The translations under genes and the position numbers were made by a program. Below the pieces are notes generated by a model. That model made no database searches. It was not told the origin of the DNA and saw nothing but the letters and a program-made list of their open reading frames with translations. Below, piece by piece: positions 56,678-64,000 of a stretch of DNA of 64,000 bases (positions are counted from its first letter, which is position 1; every line of letters begins with the position of its first letter). This DNA is from Arenibacter sp. F20364. GTDB taxonomy: Bacteria > Bacteroidota > Bacteroidia > Flavobacteriales > Flavobacteriaceae. The DNA is taken from NCBI RefSeq assembly GCF_023015905.1, contig NZ_JALKBD010000020.1, forward strand, positions 34,970 to 98,969, given 5' to 3'.

Positions 56678-57844
56678 ATGCTTAGAAGATTGAATTTCTT
56701 TTTCGAATTTTTTGAAAAAAATTCGATTTTACCGTTTTATGAAAGTATAACTAATAATATTAATGGGCATATCATTAATAATGAAAATTCGGAGGCATTA
56801 AAAGCATATGAAACTGGTCTATGTGTATGCGTGGTAAACATGATTCCGCCCTATTTTGATTTAAAAATAGGCGGGCAAAATAAATTATATAGGGCATTTC
56901 AGGTTAAATACAGAACTGGTTTTATAATGGACTTAGGTCAATATTCAAATGCCGAGGAATATTTAAAATCACATTTGGGTTCCAGGCATCGGAAGAATAT
57001 TTTAAGCAAGTTAAAAAGGCTTGAATCCTGTTTTGATATTAGCTATAAAACTCATTTTGGAGATATTGATGATTTAGAGTATAAGTTTTTGTTTGAGGAG
57101 TTCGAACGAATGATAAGGGATAGGTTTAAACAAAGGGGAGAGGAGCATGTTGGTCTAAAAAGGTGGAATCTATACAAGGAAAGTGTATATGAATTAATTT
57201 TAAAGAAAAGAGCCTCCCTTTTTGTTATTTATGATGGTAAAAAACCTATATCAATAAATCTTAATTATCACTTTGAAAATATTCTGGATAGTGCCATAAC
57301 ATCTTATGATATTGATTATGCCAAATTTGGTCTTGGGAATATTGCCGTTTATAAAAAAATGGAATGGTGTTTTCAAAATGATTACCAAAGAATAGACATG
57401 CGTTGGGGAGAATTATATTATAAGCGACTATGGTGCAATGCCATTGAAGAATATAAGTGCGACGTTGTGTATAACAACTTATTTATTGCCATGCCTATAG
57501 CATTTATGGTTGCTAAGCTCATCATTTTAAAGAAATTCTTACTTCAACATAAAATATTACCCTTTAATCTTAGTTATGGAAGCAGGCATAAACCCAGTCA
57601 AAATGTTGAAAGTACTAGTGCACCATCTTTTAAAATTGAAAATCTAACCAATCTTCCTAGTAAGGACAGATTAAGTTTGCTGAGTTTAGATGAAAATAAA
57701 TTGGATTTTTTGCGGAATCCAGTGTATAATTTTCAATACTATAATATGGAACATACTAACAATATAAATATTTATCAAGTAAACAATGATAAGACGACTT
57801 ATATAATTGCAGGAAAATCGCAATTACAAAGGCTTGTTTTTTAA
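56678..57844 (+). CDS. CelD/BcsL-type GNAT acetyltransferase paralogue 2
   Basis: The 388-residue protein is the closest relative of paralogue 1. It has the same N-terminus (RLNFFFEFFEKNSILPFYESI), SHLGSRHRKNILSKLKRL, SYDIDYAKFGLGNIAVYKKM and DMRWGELYYKRLWCN, and the same C-terminal cap (VYNFQYYNMEHTNNINIY). The ATG is preceded by TAAAGTTTCCC, nearly repeated before paralogue 3 (TAAGTTTCCCC), so the duplication included upstream DNA. A 10-bp inverted repeat (56704-56713 with 56716-56725) lies in codons 9-16. Confidence 0.87.
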   Translation: MLRRLNFFFEFFEKNSILPFYESITNNINGHIINNENSEALKAYETGLCVCVVNMIPPYFDLKIGGQNKLYRAFQVKYRTGFIMDLGQYSNAEEYLKSHLGSRHRKNILSKLKRLESCFDISYKTHFGDIDDLEYKFLFEEFERMIRDRFKQRGEEHVGLKRWNLYKESVYELILKKRASLFVIYDGKKPISINLNYHFENILDSAITSYDIDYAKFGLGNIAVYKKMEWCFQNDYQRIDMRWGELYYKRLWCNAIEEYKCDVVYNNLFIAMPIAFMVAKLIILKKFLLQHKILPFNLSYGSRHKPSQNVESTSAPSFKIENLTNLPSKDRLSLLSLDENKLDFLRNPVYNFQYYNMEHTNNINIYQVNNDKTTYIIAGKSQLQRLVF

Positions 57845-58062
57845 ACCATTTTTCTTCTATGCCATAGAATCATTGAGGTTGTGATTTTTCTTGGAGTAGA
57901 GATTGGAGTTAAAATATGATTATTTATGAGATCCATTTTACAGCATGTATATTTAAAAATACAGTTGATGCCACAATAAACGTTTATGATTGATTAAAAT
58001 TACAGAAAATTGTAAGAAAATGAAATTTTGTCAACATCAAATTGTATTTAATAAGTTTCCCC

Positions 58063-59241
58063 ATGCTTAAAAAATTGAATTTTAGTTTTGAGTTTTTCGA
58101 AAGGAATTCTGTATATCCATTTTACCAAAGTGTCTATAATAGAACCAATGATAGTAAATTGGTCAATAAGAGTACAGAAAATGTGGGAAGATATTTAAAT
58201 GACATATGTATTGTACAATACATCCCGCCATATTTTGAACTTGAAGTTGATAAGGAGAATTCTCCCTTTGATCTACTTAAAATTTATGCAATACCTGGTT
58301 TTAGGGCGGATTTGGAGACTTTTGTTAATGTGGAGGAGTTCATGAAGAGTCAGTTAAAAAAGGGAGTGATCAAAACTATCAAAAGTCGCCTCAGAAGATT
58401 GGAAAACTGTTTTGATATTACCTATGAAATGTACTGTGGTTCAATAACCAAAGAAAAATATAATTTCCTGTTTGATGAACTGGAATTAATGATAAACAGG
58501 AGGTTTTCTCAAAGGAATGAAGCTCATTCTGCATTAAGGAAGTGGACATTTTATAAGGAAAATGCCTATCAGTTAATATTGGATAAAAGGGCAACTTTTT
58601 TTTTAGTTTCTGATGGTGAAAAACCAATTGTGATCGGCCTAAATTTTCTATATGAAAATATTTTTGACAGTGCCATTACATCCTACGATATTGATTATGC
58701 TAAATTTGGACTAGGTAATTTAGCTGTTTTGAAAAAAATGGAATGGTGTTTTAATAATGGATACAGTAAGTTTGATATGCGATGGGGCGACTTGGCTTAC
58801 AAGCGTATGTGGTGCAATACTATAGAGCAGTATGAGTGTCACGTATTGTACAATAAAAAAAATATTATTAAAAGAGTAATGGCCAATATGGTAGCCGTTG
58901 TAATAAAGTTCAAAATATATTTAAGAGAAAAAAATATTCTTCCCATAATGCCCAAAATTAGATCAATATTTAAAAAAAATACAGAAAAGAGGTCCGCATC
59001 ATCAAAATCTGGGGCTTCTAAAATTGAATTGGTCGATTTGGTTGAGAATGTACCATTTAAGGATCACCTTGTGGTAGATACAAGTACGGACGAATATTCT
59101 TTTTTACGAAAAATAAAATATGACTTTCAATACACTAATTCAGAGCATTCCAATACTCTCAATGTCTATAAGATATTGGACAGAGAAAATTCCTATATTA
59201 TTGCTGGAAAAAATAAAGCCCAACAAATAATCTATAAATAG
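58063..59241 (+). CDS. CelD/BcsL-type GNAT acetyltransferase paralogue 3
   Basis: The 392-residue protein begins at ATG 58063 (MLKKLNFSFEFFERNSVYPF), aligned with the start of paralogue 2. The core is kept (SYDIDYAKFGLGNLAVLKKM, DMRWGDLAYKRMWCN) but the N-terminal half is more diverged, with QLKKGVIKTIKSRLRRL for the basic helix. The linker before the C-terminal cap is Lys/Ser-rich. The C-terminal cap (YDFQYTNSEHSNTLNVY ... SYIIAGKNKAQQ) is kept. A 217-bp gap separates it from paralogue 2. Confidence 0.87.
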   Translation: MLKKLNFSFEFFERNSVYPFYQSVYNRTNDSKLVNKSTENVGRYLNDICIVQYIPPYFELEVDKENSPFDLLKIYAIPGFRADLETFVNVEEFMKSQLKKGVIKTIKSRLRRLENCFDITYEMYCGSITKEKYNFLFDELELMINRRFSQRNEAHSALRKWTFYKENAYQLILDKRATFFLVSDGEKPIVIGLNFLYENIFDSAITSYDIDYAKFGLGNLAVLKKMEWCFNNGYSKFDMRWGDLAYKRMWCNTIEQYECHVLYNKKNIIKRVMANMVAVVIKFKIYLREKNILPIMPKIRSIFKKNTEKRSASSKSGASKIELVDLVENVPFKDHLVVDTSTDEYSFLRKIKYDFQYTNSEHSNTLNVYKILDRENSYIIAGKNKAQQIIYK

Positions 59242-59304
59242 CAATTACTTGAATAAATTGGTTGATATTAGTTTAGTTCATAGGTTGCAATTCTTTAAAA
59301 TAAT

Positions 59305-60462
59305 ATGAGTAAAAGTGTCATTTTTGATTCGGTGTACTTTGAGAAAAAGACCGAGTGTTCTGTCATTAACAAGGTATATTTAAAAAATAGTCCAGAAAAT
59401 ATCATTTATGCTCAGGAGAGCACTGGGAATAATTCCAAATCGGGGATTCATATTTTGGAAGATGTACCCTCTTATGTGAATATTGAATTACATGAAAACT
59501 ATAATGGCTATAATTTTCTGAAAAGTAACGTTTTGGGTTTTTACGTAAATCTTGAAGGTTATTCCGATGTTCAAGAGTACTTAAAAACCCAAATGGGAGC
59601 AAAAAGTAGATCTAGATTAAGAGGGTTGGTCAATAGATTGGAAAAATGCTTTGATATTACCTATAAAATATACTTTGGAGAAATATCAAAGGAGGATTAT
59701 GAGTTGCTTTTTGCATATTTGAAAAAATTTATCGAGGAAAGATTTTCTCAAAGGGGAGATAAGCATCAGGCGATGAAGGAATGGAATTTATATAAGGAGC
59801 GCACCTTCGAGATGATTTGGAAAAAAGAAGCTTCCTTATATGTTATTTATAATGAAAACAGACCTATTGATATATGCCTCAACTATCATGTTGCCGGTGT
59901 GTATGTCAACAAAATTAGGTCATATGATATTGATTATTCTAAATTTAGGCTAGGCTATATAGATATTATAAAGCAACTGGAGTGGTGTCTTGAGAATAAT
60001 TATACCATATTTGATTTAATGAAGGGCGATCTAAGATATAAGCGAGAGTTTTGCAATGTTATAACTAATTTGGAGCGCTATATATTATATCCAAAACATA
60101 ATTTTGGGGCCAAATTATGGGCCAACATTAAAAAGGAGGAATTGTTGTTGAGACCGAAATTAAGATTTATAAAGGACGCAACCAGGAAAGTATTAAAAAC
60201 TAATACATCAGAGGACACTGTTCAGGAAAACAAGGAGCCGGAAATAAAAATAGTAGAATTAAAGGTGTTCCCAACAAATATTAAGTTAGAACTGATTGAT
60301 TTGGATCAAGAAGAATTTAACTCATTAAGAAAAAGTGTAAATGAATTTCAATATAGTACTTCCGAGCATTCAAAAGATATTCAGATATATAAATTGACCG
60401 ATGAGCCCGGCTCCTTTATTGTAAAGGGCACTTCCAAAATCATAAAATTCAGTTTATACTAG
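59305..60462 (+). CDS. CelD/BcsL-type GNAT acetyltransferase paralogue 4 (most diverged)
   Basis: The 385-residue protein starts at ATG 59305, 63 bp after paralogue 3, and is the most different of the four. It lacks the NFFFEFFE N-terminus, has QMGAKSRSRLRGLVNRL as the basic helix, SYDIDYSKFRLGYIDIIKQL, and DLMKGDLRYKREFCN where the others have RWGE/D. The C-terminal cap remains (VNEFQYSTSEHSKDIQIY). The change at the RWG position, close to the acceptor or CoA pocket in the family, suggests another acceptor. It is the last gene of the array. Confidence 0.85.
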   Translation: MSKSVIFDSVYFEKKTECSVINKVYLKNSPENIIYAQESTGNNSKSGIHILEDVPSYVNIELHENYNGYNFLKSNVLGFYVNLEGYSDVQEYLKTQMGAKSRSRLRGLVNRLEKCFDITYKIYFGEISKEDYELLFAYLKKFIEERFSQRGDKHQAMKEWNLYKERTFEMIWKKEASLYVIYNENRPIDICLNYHVAGVYVNKIRSYDIDYSKFRLGYIDIIKQLEWCLENNYTIFDLMKGDLRYKREFCNVITNLERYILYPKHNFGAKLWANIKKEELLLRPKLRFIKDATRKVLKTNTSEDTVQENKEPEIKIVELKVFPTNIKLELIDLDQEEFNSLRKSVNEFQYSTSEHSKDIQIYKLTDEPGSFIVKGTSKIIKFSLY

Positions 60463-60512
60463 TACTAGTCAAATAGGTTGCCATGAGTATATAAATAGCT
60501 GTTGGAGTAACG

Positions 60513-60546
60513 AAAAAACGGGCTCAACCATAAAGAGTTGAACCCG
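60513..60546 (-). terminator. Terminator of the repeat-adhesin operon
   Basis: A 10-bp stem (60519-60528 with 60537-60546) has one position that is G-U on the minus strand and an 8-nt loop. On the minus strand it is followed by a U-tract (A-run 60513-60518). It lies downstream of the minus-strand stop at 60584. Confidence 0.82.
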
Positions 60547-60583
60547 CTGAAATAACTGAATAAAAATTTAGGATAAGGTAAAT

Positions 60584-61654
60584 CTATTTATTGTTAATTA
60601 TTAGTTTTTCAAGTTTATCCAACCGACTTGTCAATAATTCTAGAGACTCCTTATTGCCTTCCAATTTAGAATTGGCAAGTTTCAACGCTTCAATTTCTTT
60701 TTGTTGTTGAATTACATATAGGGTCAATTCCTCTATTTTTTGCAATAGTTTGGAATTCATTTCTCCCAATTTAATCCCGTTCAGCTCAACTTGTGCGGCA
60801 CTTGGGATATTCTCTAAATGTCCTTTATCTAAAATATGCCTCTCCACCTCCTCCAGAGTTGGGAGATCATAAGATTTAGTAAAGACATAATCCGGCCAAT
60901 TTTGTGATAATTCTACTTTAATTTCTTCTGCCACCATATTACCATCAACAGCCAATCTATAGCCTTGGGTATTTGAAGTGCCAATTCCCACATTACCTGT
61001 ATTATAGAATGTGTCATTTCCGTTAACGGACCAAGGAGAGCTGGTAAGTAGTGCCCCGTTGATACGCAGTTCATTGGCGTTTATGGTTCCTTCAACGTCG
61101 AGCTCAAAATCAGGAGTGTTGGTGCCAATACCCACATTGCCAGCGCTATAAAAGGTGTTGGATCCGGAAAGGGACCACGGAGAACCTGGAAGCGGGGCTC
61201 CGTTGATCAAAAGATTTGTTGCGTTTACCGTACCTGCCACATCCAACGCGAATCCTGGATTGTTGGTGCCTATGCCTACACGTCCTGCGTTATAAAAGGC
61301 ATTAAGGCCGTTAAGGCTCCAAGGCGATGCTGGAAGTGGACTTCCGTTAATCAATAAATTTGTTGCATTGACCGTACCTGCCACATCCAAGGCAAAACCT
61401 GGATTATTAGTGCCTATACCTACTCGGCCAGCGGAGTAAAAAGTGTTGGAGCCATTTAGGGTCCACGGGGAACTTACAAACTCCGTTCCATTTACGATTA
61501 TTTCAGACGCGCTAAATGTTCCGGCCACCTCTAGGCTATAATTTGGCGTTAGTGTGCCTATCCCTACATTGCCTGAAGCAGGGTAGTAATTTCCTTGACC
61601 ATAACCACAAAGGGCGAAAAGTAATGCTATGGGTATAATGTATTTTTTCTTCAT
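60584..61654 (-). CDS. Repeat adhesin-like surface protein with VGIGT heads
   Basis: The start at 61654 gives a signal peptide (MKKKYIIPIALLFALCGYGQ); the frame continues upstream to 61696, overlapping the previous gene by 8 bp, but that would displace the signal peptide. The 356-residue protein has five VGIGT heads, four in 48-residue repeats (VGIGTNNPGFALDVAG...), then a stalk with WPDYVFTKSYDLPTLEEVE, IPSAAQVELNGIKLGEMN and a C-terminal coiled-coil (about 315-355). This arrangement resembles phage tail-fibre heads reused in flavobacterial surface proteins. It lies in an operon with the collagen-like lipoprotein. Confidence 0.85.
   Translation of the reverse strand: MKKKYIIPIALLFALCGYGQGNYYPASGNVGIGTLTPNYSLEVAGTFSASEIIVNGTEFVSSPWTLNGSNTFYSAGRVGIGTNNPGFALDVAGTVNATNLLINGSPLPASPWSLNGLNAFYNAGRVGIGTNNPGFALDVAGTVNATNLLINGAPLPGSPWSLSGSNTFYSAGNVGIGTNTPDFELDVEGTINANELRINGALLTSSPWSVNGNDTFYNTGNVGIGTSNTQGYRLAVDGNMVAEEIKVELSQNWPDYVFTKSYDLPTLEEVERHILDKGHLENIPSAAQVELNGIKLGEMNSKLLQKIEELTLYVIQQQKEIEALKLANSKLEGNKESLELLTSRLDKLEKLIINNK
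60984..61573 (-). repeat. 144-bp coding tandem repeats in the adhesin gene
   Basis: Four 48-codon units, each beginning with VGIGT, repeat at 144-bp spacing; the two middle units are nearly identical in protein. Boundaries are approximate. Recombination between units could change protein length in steps of 48 residues. Confidence 0.8.
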
Positions 61655-61688
61655 GATTATATAATTTAAGGGAGGATTTAGACCTGCT

Positions 61689-62294
61689 CTATTCATATTG
61701 CCTTAACTCAAACGACAGGTTGGTGAAATTATCCATAAAGGCATTAATGCCATTTTGAAGTTCAATTCTGACTTGATTATCGCCGATTATTTCCCCTCTT
61801 ACCCCGGTATGGGTTGTTGGTGTGGTATAAAAAATAACGGTTTTACCAATGGTAATCGTTTTGTCGAGGGTGCCCACATATTTTCCCTGAGACTCCCTGA
61901 CCCAACTAATGTTTAAATCCAAAGTATTTTCCAGAACGCTGGAACTTGGATTCTCCGTCCCCGATTGACTAAGCAATGAAACATAGGATTGATAAGTAAT
62001 ATCAGCATTGTCTCCGTTGCACAAATATTCCGTACTTGTCACTTCATTGGCATCCAAAGTTCCATTGGCATTGGCATCCAATCCTGATTGAACACTGAAT
62101 CCACCATTGGAACAATTTGCCCCTGGTTGCTCTACAAGCGTTTTGATCAATCCATTGAATCCATTACTGCCGTCAAGGCCATTAATACCATTAGAACCAT
62201 TAAGGCCGTCTGCGCCATCTTCTGGACTACAGCCTACAAAACCAGCCAAAAAGACGAGTGATATAGCAATTTTAAAAAGCTGAGTGTTACGCAT
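61689..62294 (-). CDS. Collagen-like lipoprotein with DUF7151-like segment
   Basis: The start at 62294 (MRNTQLFKIAISLV...) gives a lipoprotein signal with Cys in FVGCSPED; three further codons upstream reach 62303. After the Cys come collagen-like triplets (GADGLNGSNGINGLDGSNG), then a Cys-paired calcium-like segment (GANCSNGG, SGLDANANGTLDANEVTSTEYLCNGD) found in DUF7151-type proteins. The remaining 90 residues are beta-rich. It is the first gene of a two-gene operon with the VGIGT adhesin; both would be surface exposed. Confidence 0.82.
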   Translation of the reverse strand: MRNTQLFKIAISLVFLAGFVGCSPEDGADGLNGSNGINGLDGSNGFNGLIKTLVEQPGANCSNGGFSVQSGLDANANGTLDANEVTSTEYLCNGDNADITYQSYVSLLSQSGTENPSSSVLENTLDLNISWVRESQGKYVGTLDKTITIGKTVIFYTTPTTHTGVRGEIIGDNQVRIELQNGINAFMDNFTNLSFELRQYE

Positions 62295-62303
62295 AAATAA
62301 CAA

Positions 62304-62732
62304 TTGAGTAAGATTTAATTAGTTAAAAATACAAATAGGGCATAACAATATATTGAACTTTAGTCGAAAGAATAAATATAATCGACAAATGTAACATATT
62401 TCCCAATAAGGGAATAGGTTTTGGATACTTCTTAAATAGAATACTTTGATAAAAGGTTTTTTAGAATATAGAATTAACTTCATTTTGATGGGGAAATACA
62501 TATTTAATTATGAAGGGTGCAACTTATATTGAAACTACTTCTATTCCGGAATTGGCAGTCAACTATTAAAAAAAGATTTTAAATAACCTTGTTAAGATAG
62601 ATTTACATTATTTTTTACCATTGATAGGGAATTAAGTGCAGTTCATAGATTATAATACTTTAAGGTCTTAAAATATGTTAATTTTACGACAAATTCCCTC
62701 CCTATGTTCTTTCAATTTTAACAAGCTTTTAT
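62304..62732. other. Divergent intergenic region of about 430 bp
   Basis: This AT-rich region separates the minus-strand lipoprotein operon from the plus-strand fibronectin-repeat gene. It carries one exact -7 box on the minus strand (62386-62393). The rest shows no RNA gene or strong hairpin. Confidence 0.4.
62386..62393 (-). promoter_or_regulatory. -7 box upstream of the lipoprotein/adhesin operon
   Basis: The minus strand reads TACATTTG, an exact TAnnTTTG match, about 90 bp upstream of the lipoprotein start. No -33 TTG lies at the usual distance, so the call rests on the -7 match alone. Confidence 0.35.
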
Positions 62733-64000
62733 ATGAAAAAAGTACTACTATTATTATTGTCATTTTCTTTGATGTTTTTGGATGGGGCAATTGGCCAAGA
62801 TTTACATACCCAATCCAACGCAGCTTCTATTGCAAATGAAGCGAATTCCACAGCAGGATGGTCGGGCACGGCGGTAATCAGCTCGGATAATTCAAACCCC
62901 CAGCTTGGAAATTTTGCCATAAGAATGGTTTCCAATACCGGTAACAGATATCGTATGGATTATTTTTATAATGCAACGGTAGGTACGGATTATGTTATCA
63001 GGATTTGGGCAAGGCAAGGGCCACAAGTCACAGTTCCGGCAGCTCCGGCTTTTGCCAATTGGTCAGGCGTCACCGGATTTTCCACCACTGTAATTTCAGA
63101 GACGGATTGGACGGAATACGTTTTTAATGTTACTGCAACTTCCTCCAATCCCCGAATAACTATTTATAATGGAACCTCTTCATCAGGGAATACTGCTGGA
63201 AATACCGTATTTATAGACAATGTCTCAATCCTTCCTGCTGGTGGCGATACGGCACCACCTACTGCACCGACCAACCTAGTAGCCAGCGGAACAACTTCCA
63301 CTAGTACTACTTTAAATTGGAACGCTTCTGCGGACAATGTTGGAGTAACGGGATACACCATATTTCAGAATGGTGTCAATATAGGGACCACCAACGGTGC
63401 TACTACGTTTAACGTAACCGGTCTTTTTCAAAACACGACATATGCTTTTACGGTAACGGCTAGGGACCAAGCAGGGAACATTTCACCCGTTAGTAATACG
63501 GCAAATGTTACAACTTTACCTCCAGTCGATGGCCAGGCGCCAACGGCACCGAGTAATTTAAATGCCAACGGAACCACAACAACGACCACAAACCTTTCCT
63601 GGACGGCCGCAACGGATAACGTTGGGGTAACAGGTTACACCATCTTTCAGGACGGTGTCAGTATCGGGACCACTACGGGAGCCCTTACTTTCAATGTAAC
63701 GGGACTTGCCCAAAATACAACCTATGCCTTTACGGTAACGGCAACGGATGCAGCAGGGAACGTTTCACCGGTCAGTAATACGGCAAATGTCACCACCTTG
63801 ACGGCCGCTGATGGTCAGGCGCCAACTGCACCGAGCAATTTAGCGGCCAATGGCACCACCACTACTACCACGAACCTTTCTTGGACCGCTTCTACGGATA
63901 ACATAGGGGTTACTGGATACACCATCTTTCAGGACGGTGTCAGTATCGGGACCACTACGGGAGCCCTTACTTTCAATGTAACGGGACTTACCCAAAATAC
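62733..64000 (+). CDS. Secreted multi-domain protein with fibronectin type III repeats, partial (runs off the right edge)
   Basis: The open frame from ATG 62733 has no stop before the window ends (422 codons). A signal peptide (MKKVLLLLLSFSLMFL...IGQ) is followed by a beta-sandwich, CBM-like domain (about 22-170; GNFAIRMVS, IFIDNVS-type ending). Three fibronectin type III repeats follow, each starting APTAPSNL or similar, with DNVGVTGYTIFQ and NTTYAFTVTA. They repeat every 94 residues. The CBM/FnIII layout suits a secreted polysaccharide-binding protein or enzyme; a catalytic domain or T9SS signal would be outside the window. Confidence 0.88.
   Translation, partial: MKKVLLLLLSFSLMFLDGAIGQDLHTQSNAASIANEANSTAGWSGTAVISSDNSNPQLGNFAIRMVSNTGNRYRMDYFYNATVGTDYVIRIWARQGPQVTVPAAPAFANWSGVTGFSTTVISETDWTEYVFNVTATSSNPRITIYNGTSSSGNTAGNTVFIDNVSILPAGGDTAPPTAPTNLVASGTTSTSTTLNWNASADNVGVTGYTIFQNGVNIGTTNGATTFNVTGLFQNTTYAFTVTARDQAGNISPVSNTANVTTLPPVDGQAPTAPSNLNANGTTTTTTNLSWTAATDNVGVTGYTIFQDGVSIGTTTGALTFNVTGLAQNTTYAFTVTATDAAGNVSPVSNTANVTTLTAADGQAPTAPSNLAANGTTTTTTNLSWTASTDNIGVTGYTIFQDGVSIGTTTGALTFNVTGLTQN
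63252..64000 (+). repeat. 282-bp tandem repeats encoding FnIII domains
   Basis: Units recur at exactly 282 bp (for example the segment at 63369, 63651 and 63933). The second and third share about 70 identical bases from 63639 and 63921 on, suggesting recent duplication or gene conversion. The array continues past the window. Confidence 0.85.

Noticed and set aside
60984..61573. Regular repeats that might be taken for a CRISPR array or phage tail fibre
   Set aside because: The 144-bp units are in frame and encode repeated protein domains; no spacers, Cas genes or other phage genes are present.
63252..64000. Regular 282-bp repeats at the right edge as a possible assembly artefact
   Set aside because: The units encode distinct fibronectin type III domains with many silent and coding differences, so they are genuine, although a collapsed copy number cannot be excluded.

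Overview
The window comes from a flavobacterium (Bacteroidota, family Flavobacteriaceae or close relatives, probably marine). Support for this: AT-rich DNA with few Shine-Dalgarno sequences; exact TAnnTTTG -7 boxes; the run LptD / N-acetylmuramoyl-alanine amidase / MCE protein / Fe-S pair / GH3-beta-lactamase fusion; BshA (bacillithiol); a Reg_prop/Y_Y_Y sensor kinase; and VGIGT-type surface proteins. The genus cannot be fixed from the sequence. I saw no rRNA, tRNA, CRISPR array, insertion sequence or prophage.

Layout. 1-3.4 kb: a sensor kinase and the start of its response regulator, on the minus strand. 3.8-13 kb: unlinked small enzymes and transporters on the plus strand (S41 peptidase, RibD-like reductase, three hydrolases, an SMR exporter, an exonuclease-like/GIY-YIG protein, and an MDR/SDR oxidoreductase pair). 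13.1-29.3 kb: a catabolic island. A minus-strand operon (MFS transporter, TIM-barrel isomerase, ThuA lipoprotein) and a plus-strand seven-gene operon (ThuA lipoprotein, TIM-barrel protein, Gfo/Idh/MocA oxidoreductase, zinc alcohol dehydrogenase, NAD epimerase, second Gfo/Idh/MocA, large lipoprotein cytochrome) lie either side of an AraC-type regulator. A 14-bp motif occurs three times around the regulator and sits at the same distance from a -7-like box on both sides. The gene set resembles keto-sugar (3-keto-glycoside) catabolism, but SusC/SusD and glycoside hydrolases are absent, so a small soluble sugar or polyol is the likely substrate. 29.6-37.2 kb: a free-standing 68-aa gene, NhaD antiporter, aldehyde dehydrogenase, a beta-helix/cytochrome c protein, a di-haem peroxidase and a LytTR regulator. 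37.4-53.6 kb: conserved housekeeping and envelope genes (short DnaE, LptD, amidase-SPOR, MCE, Fe-S pair, GH3/beta-lactamase, BshA).

53.9-60.5 kb: an OmpA-type protein, then a tandem array of four diverged CelD/BcsL-type acetyltransferase paralogues, unusually AT-rich, sharing N- and C-terminal extensions I cannot name. 60.5-64 kb: surface proteins, namely a repeat adhesin with a VGIGT head, a collagen-like lipoprotein, and a divergent secreted protein with fibronectin type III repeats that runs off the window.

The strongest candidates for something undescribed are the acetyltransferase array, the AraC-controlled keto-sugar-like divergon with its operator architecture, and two proteins whose enzyme-like domains appear to have lost their catalytic residues (the exonuclease-like domain at 9.5 kb and the SGNH-like domain of the cytochrome at 26 kb).
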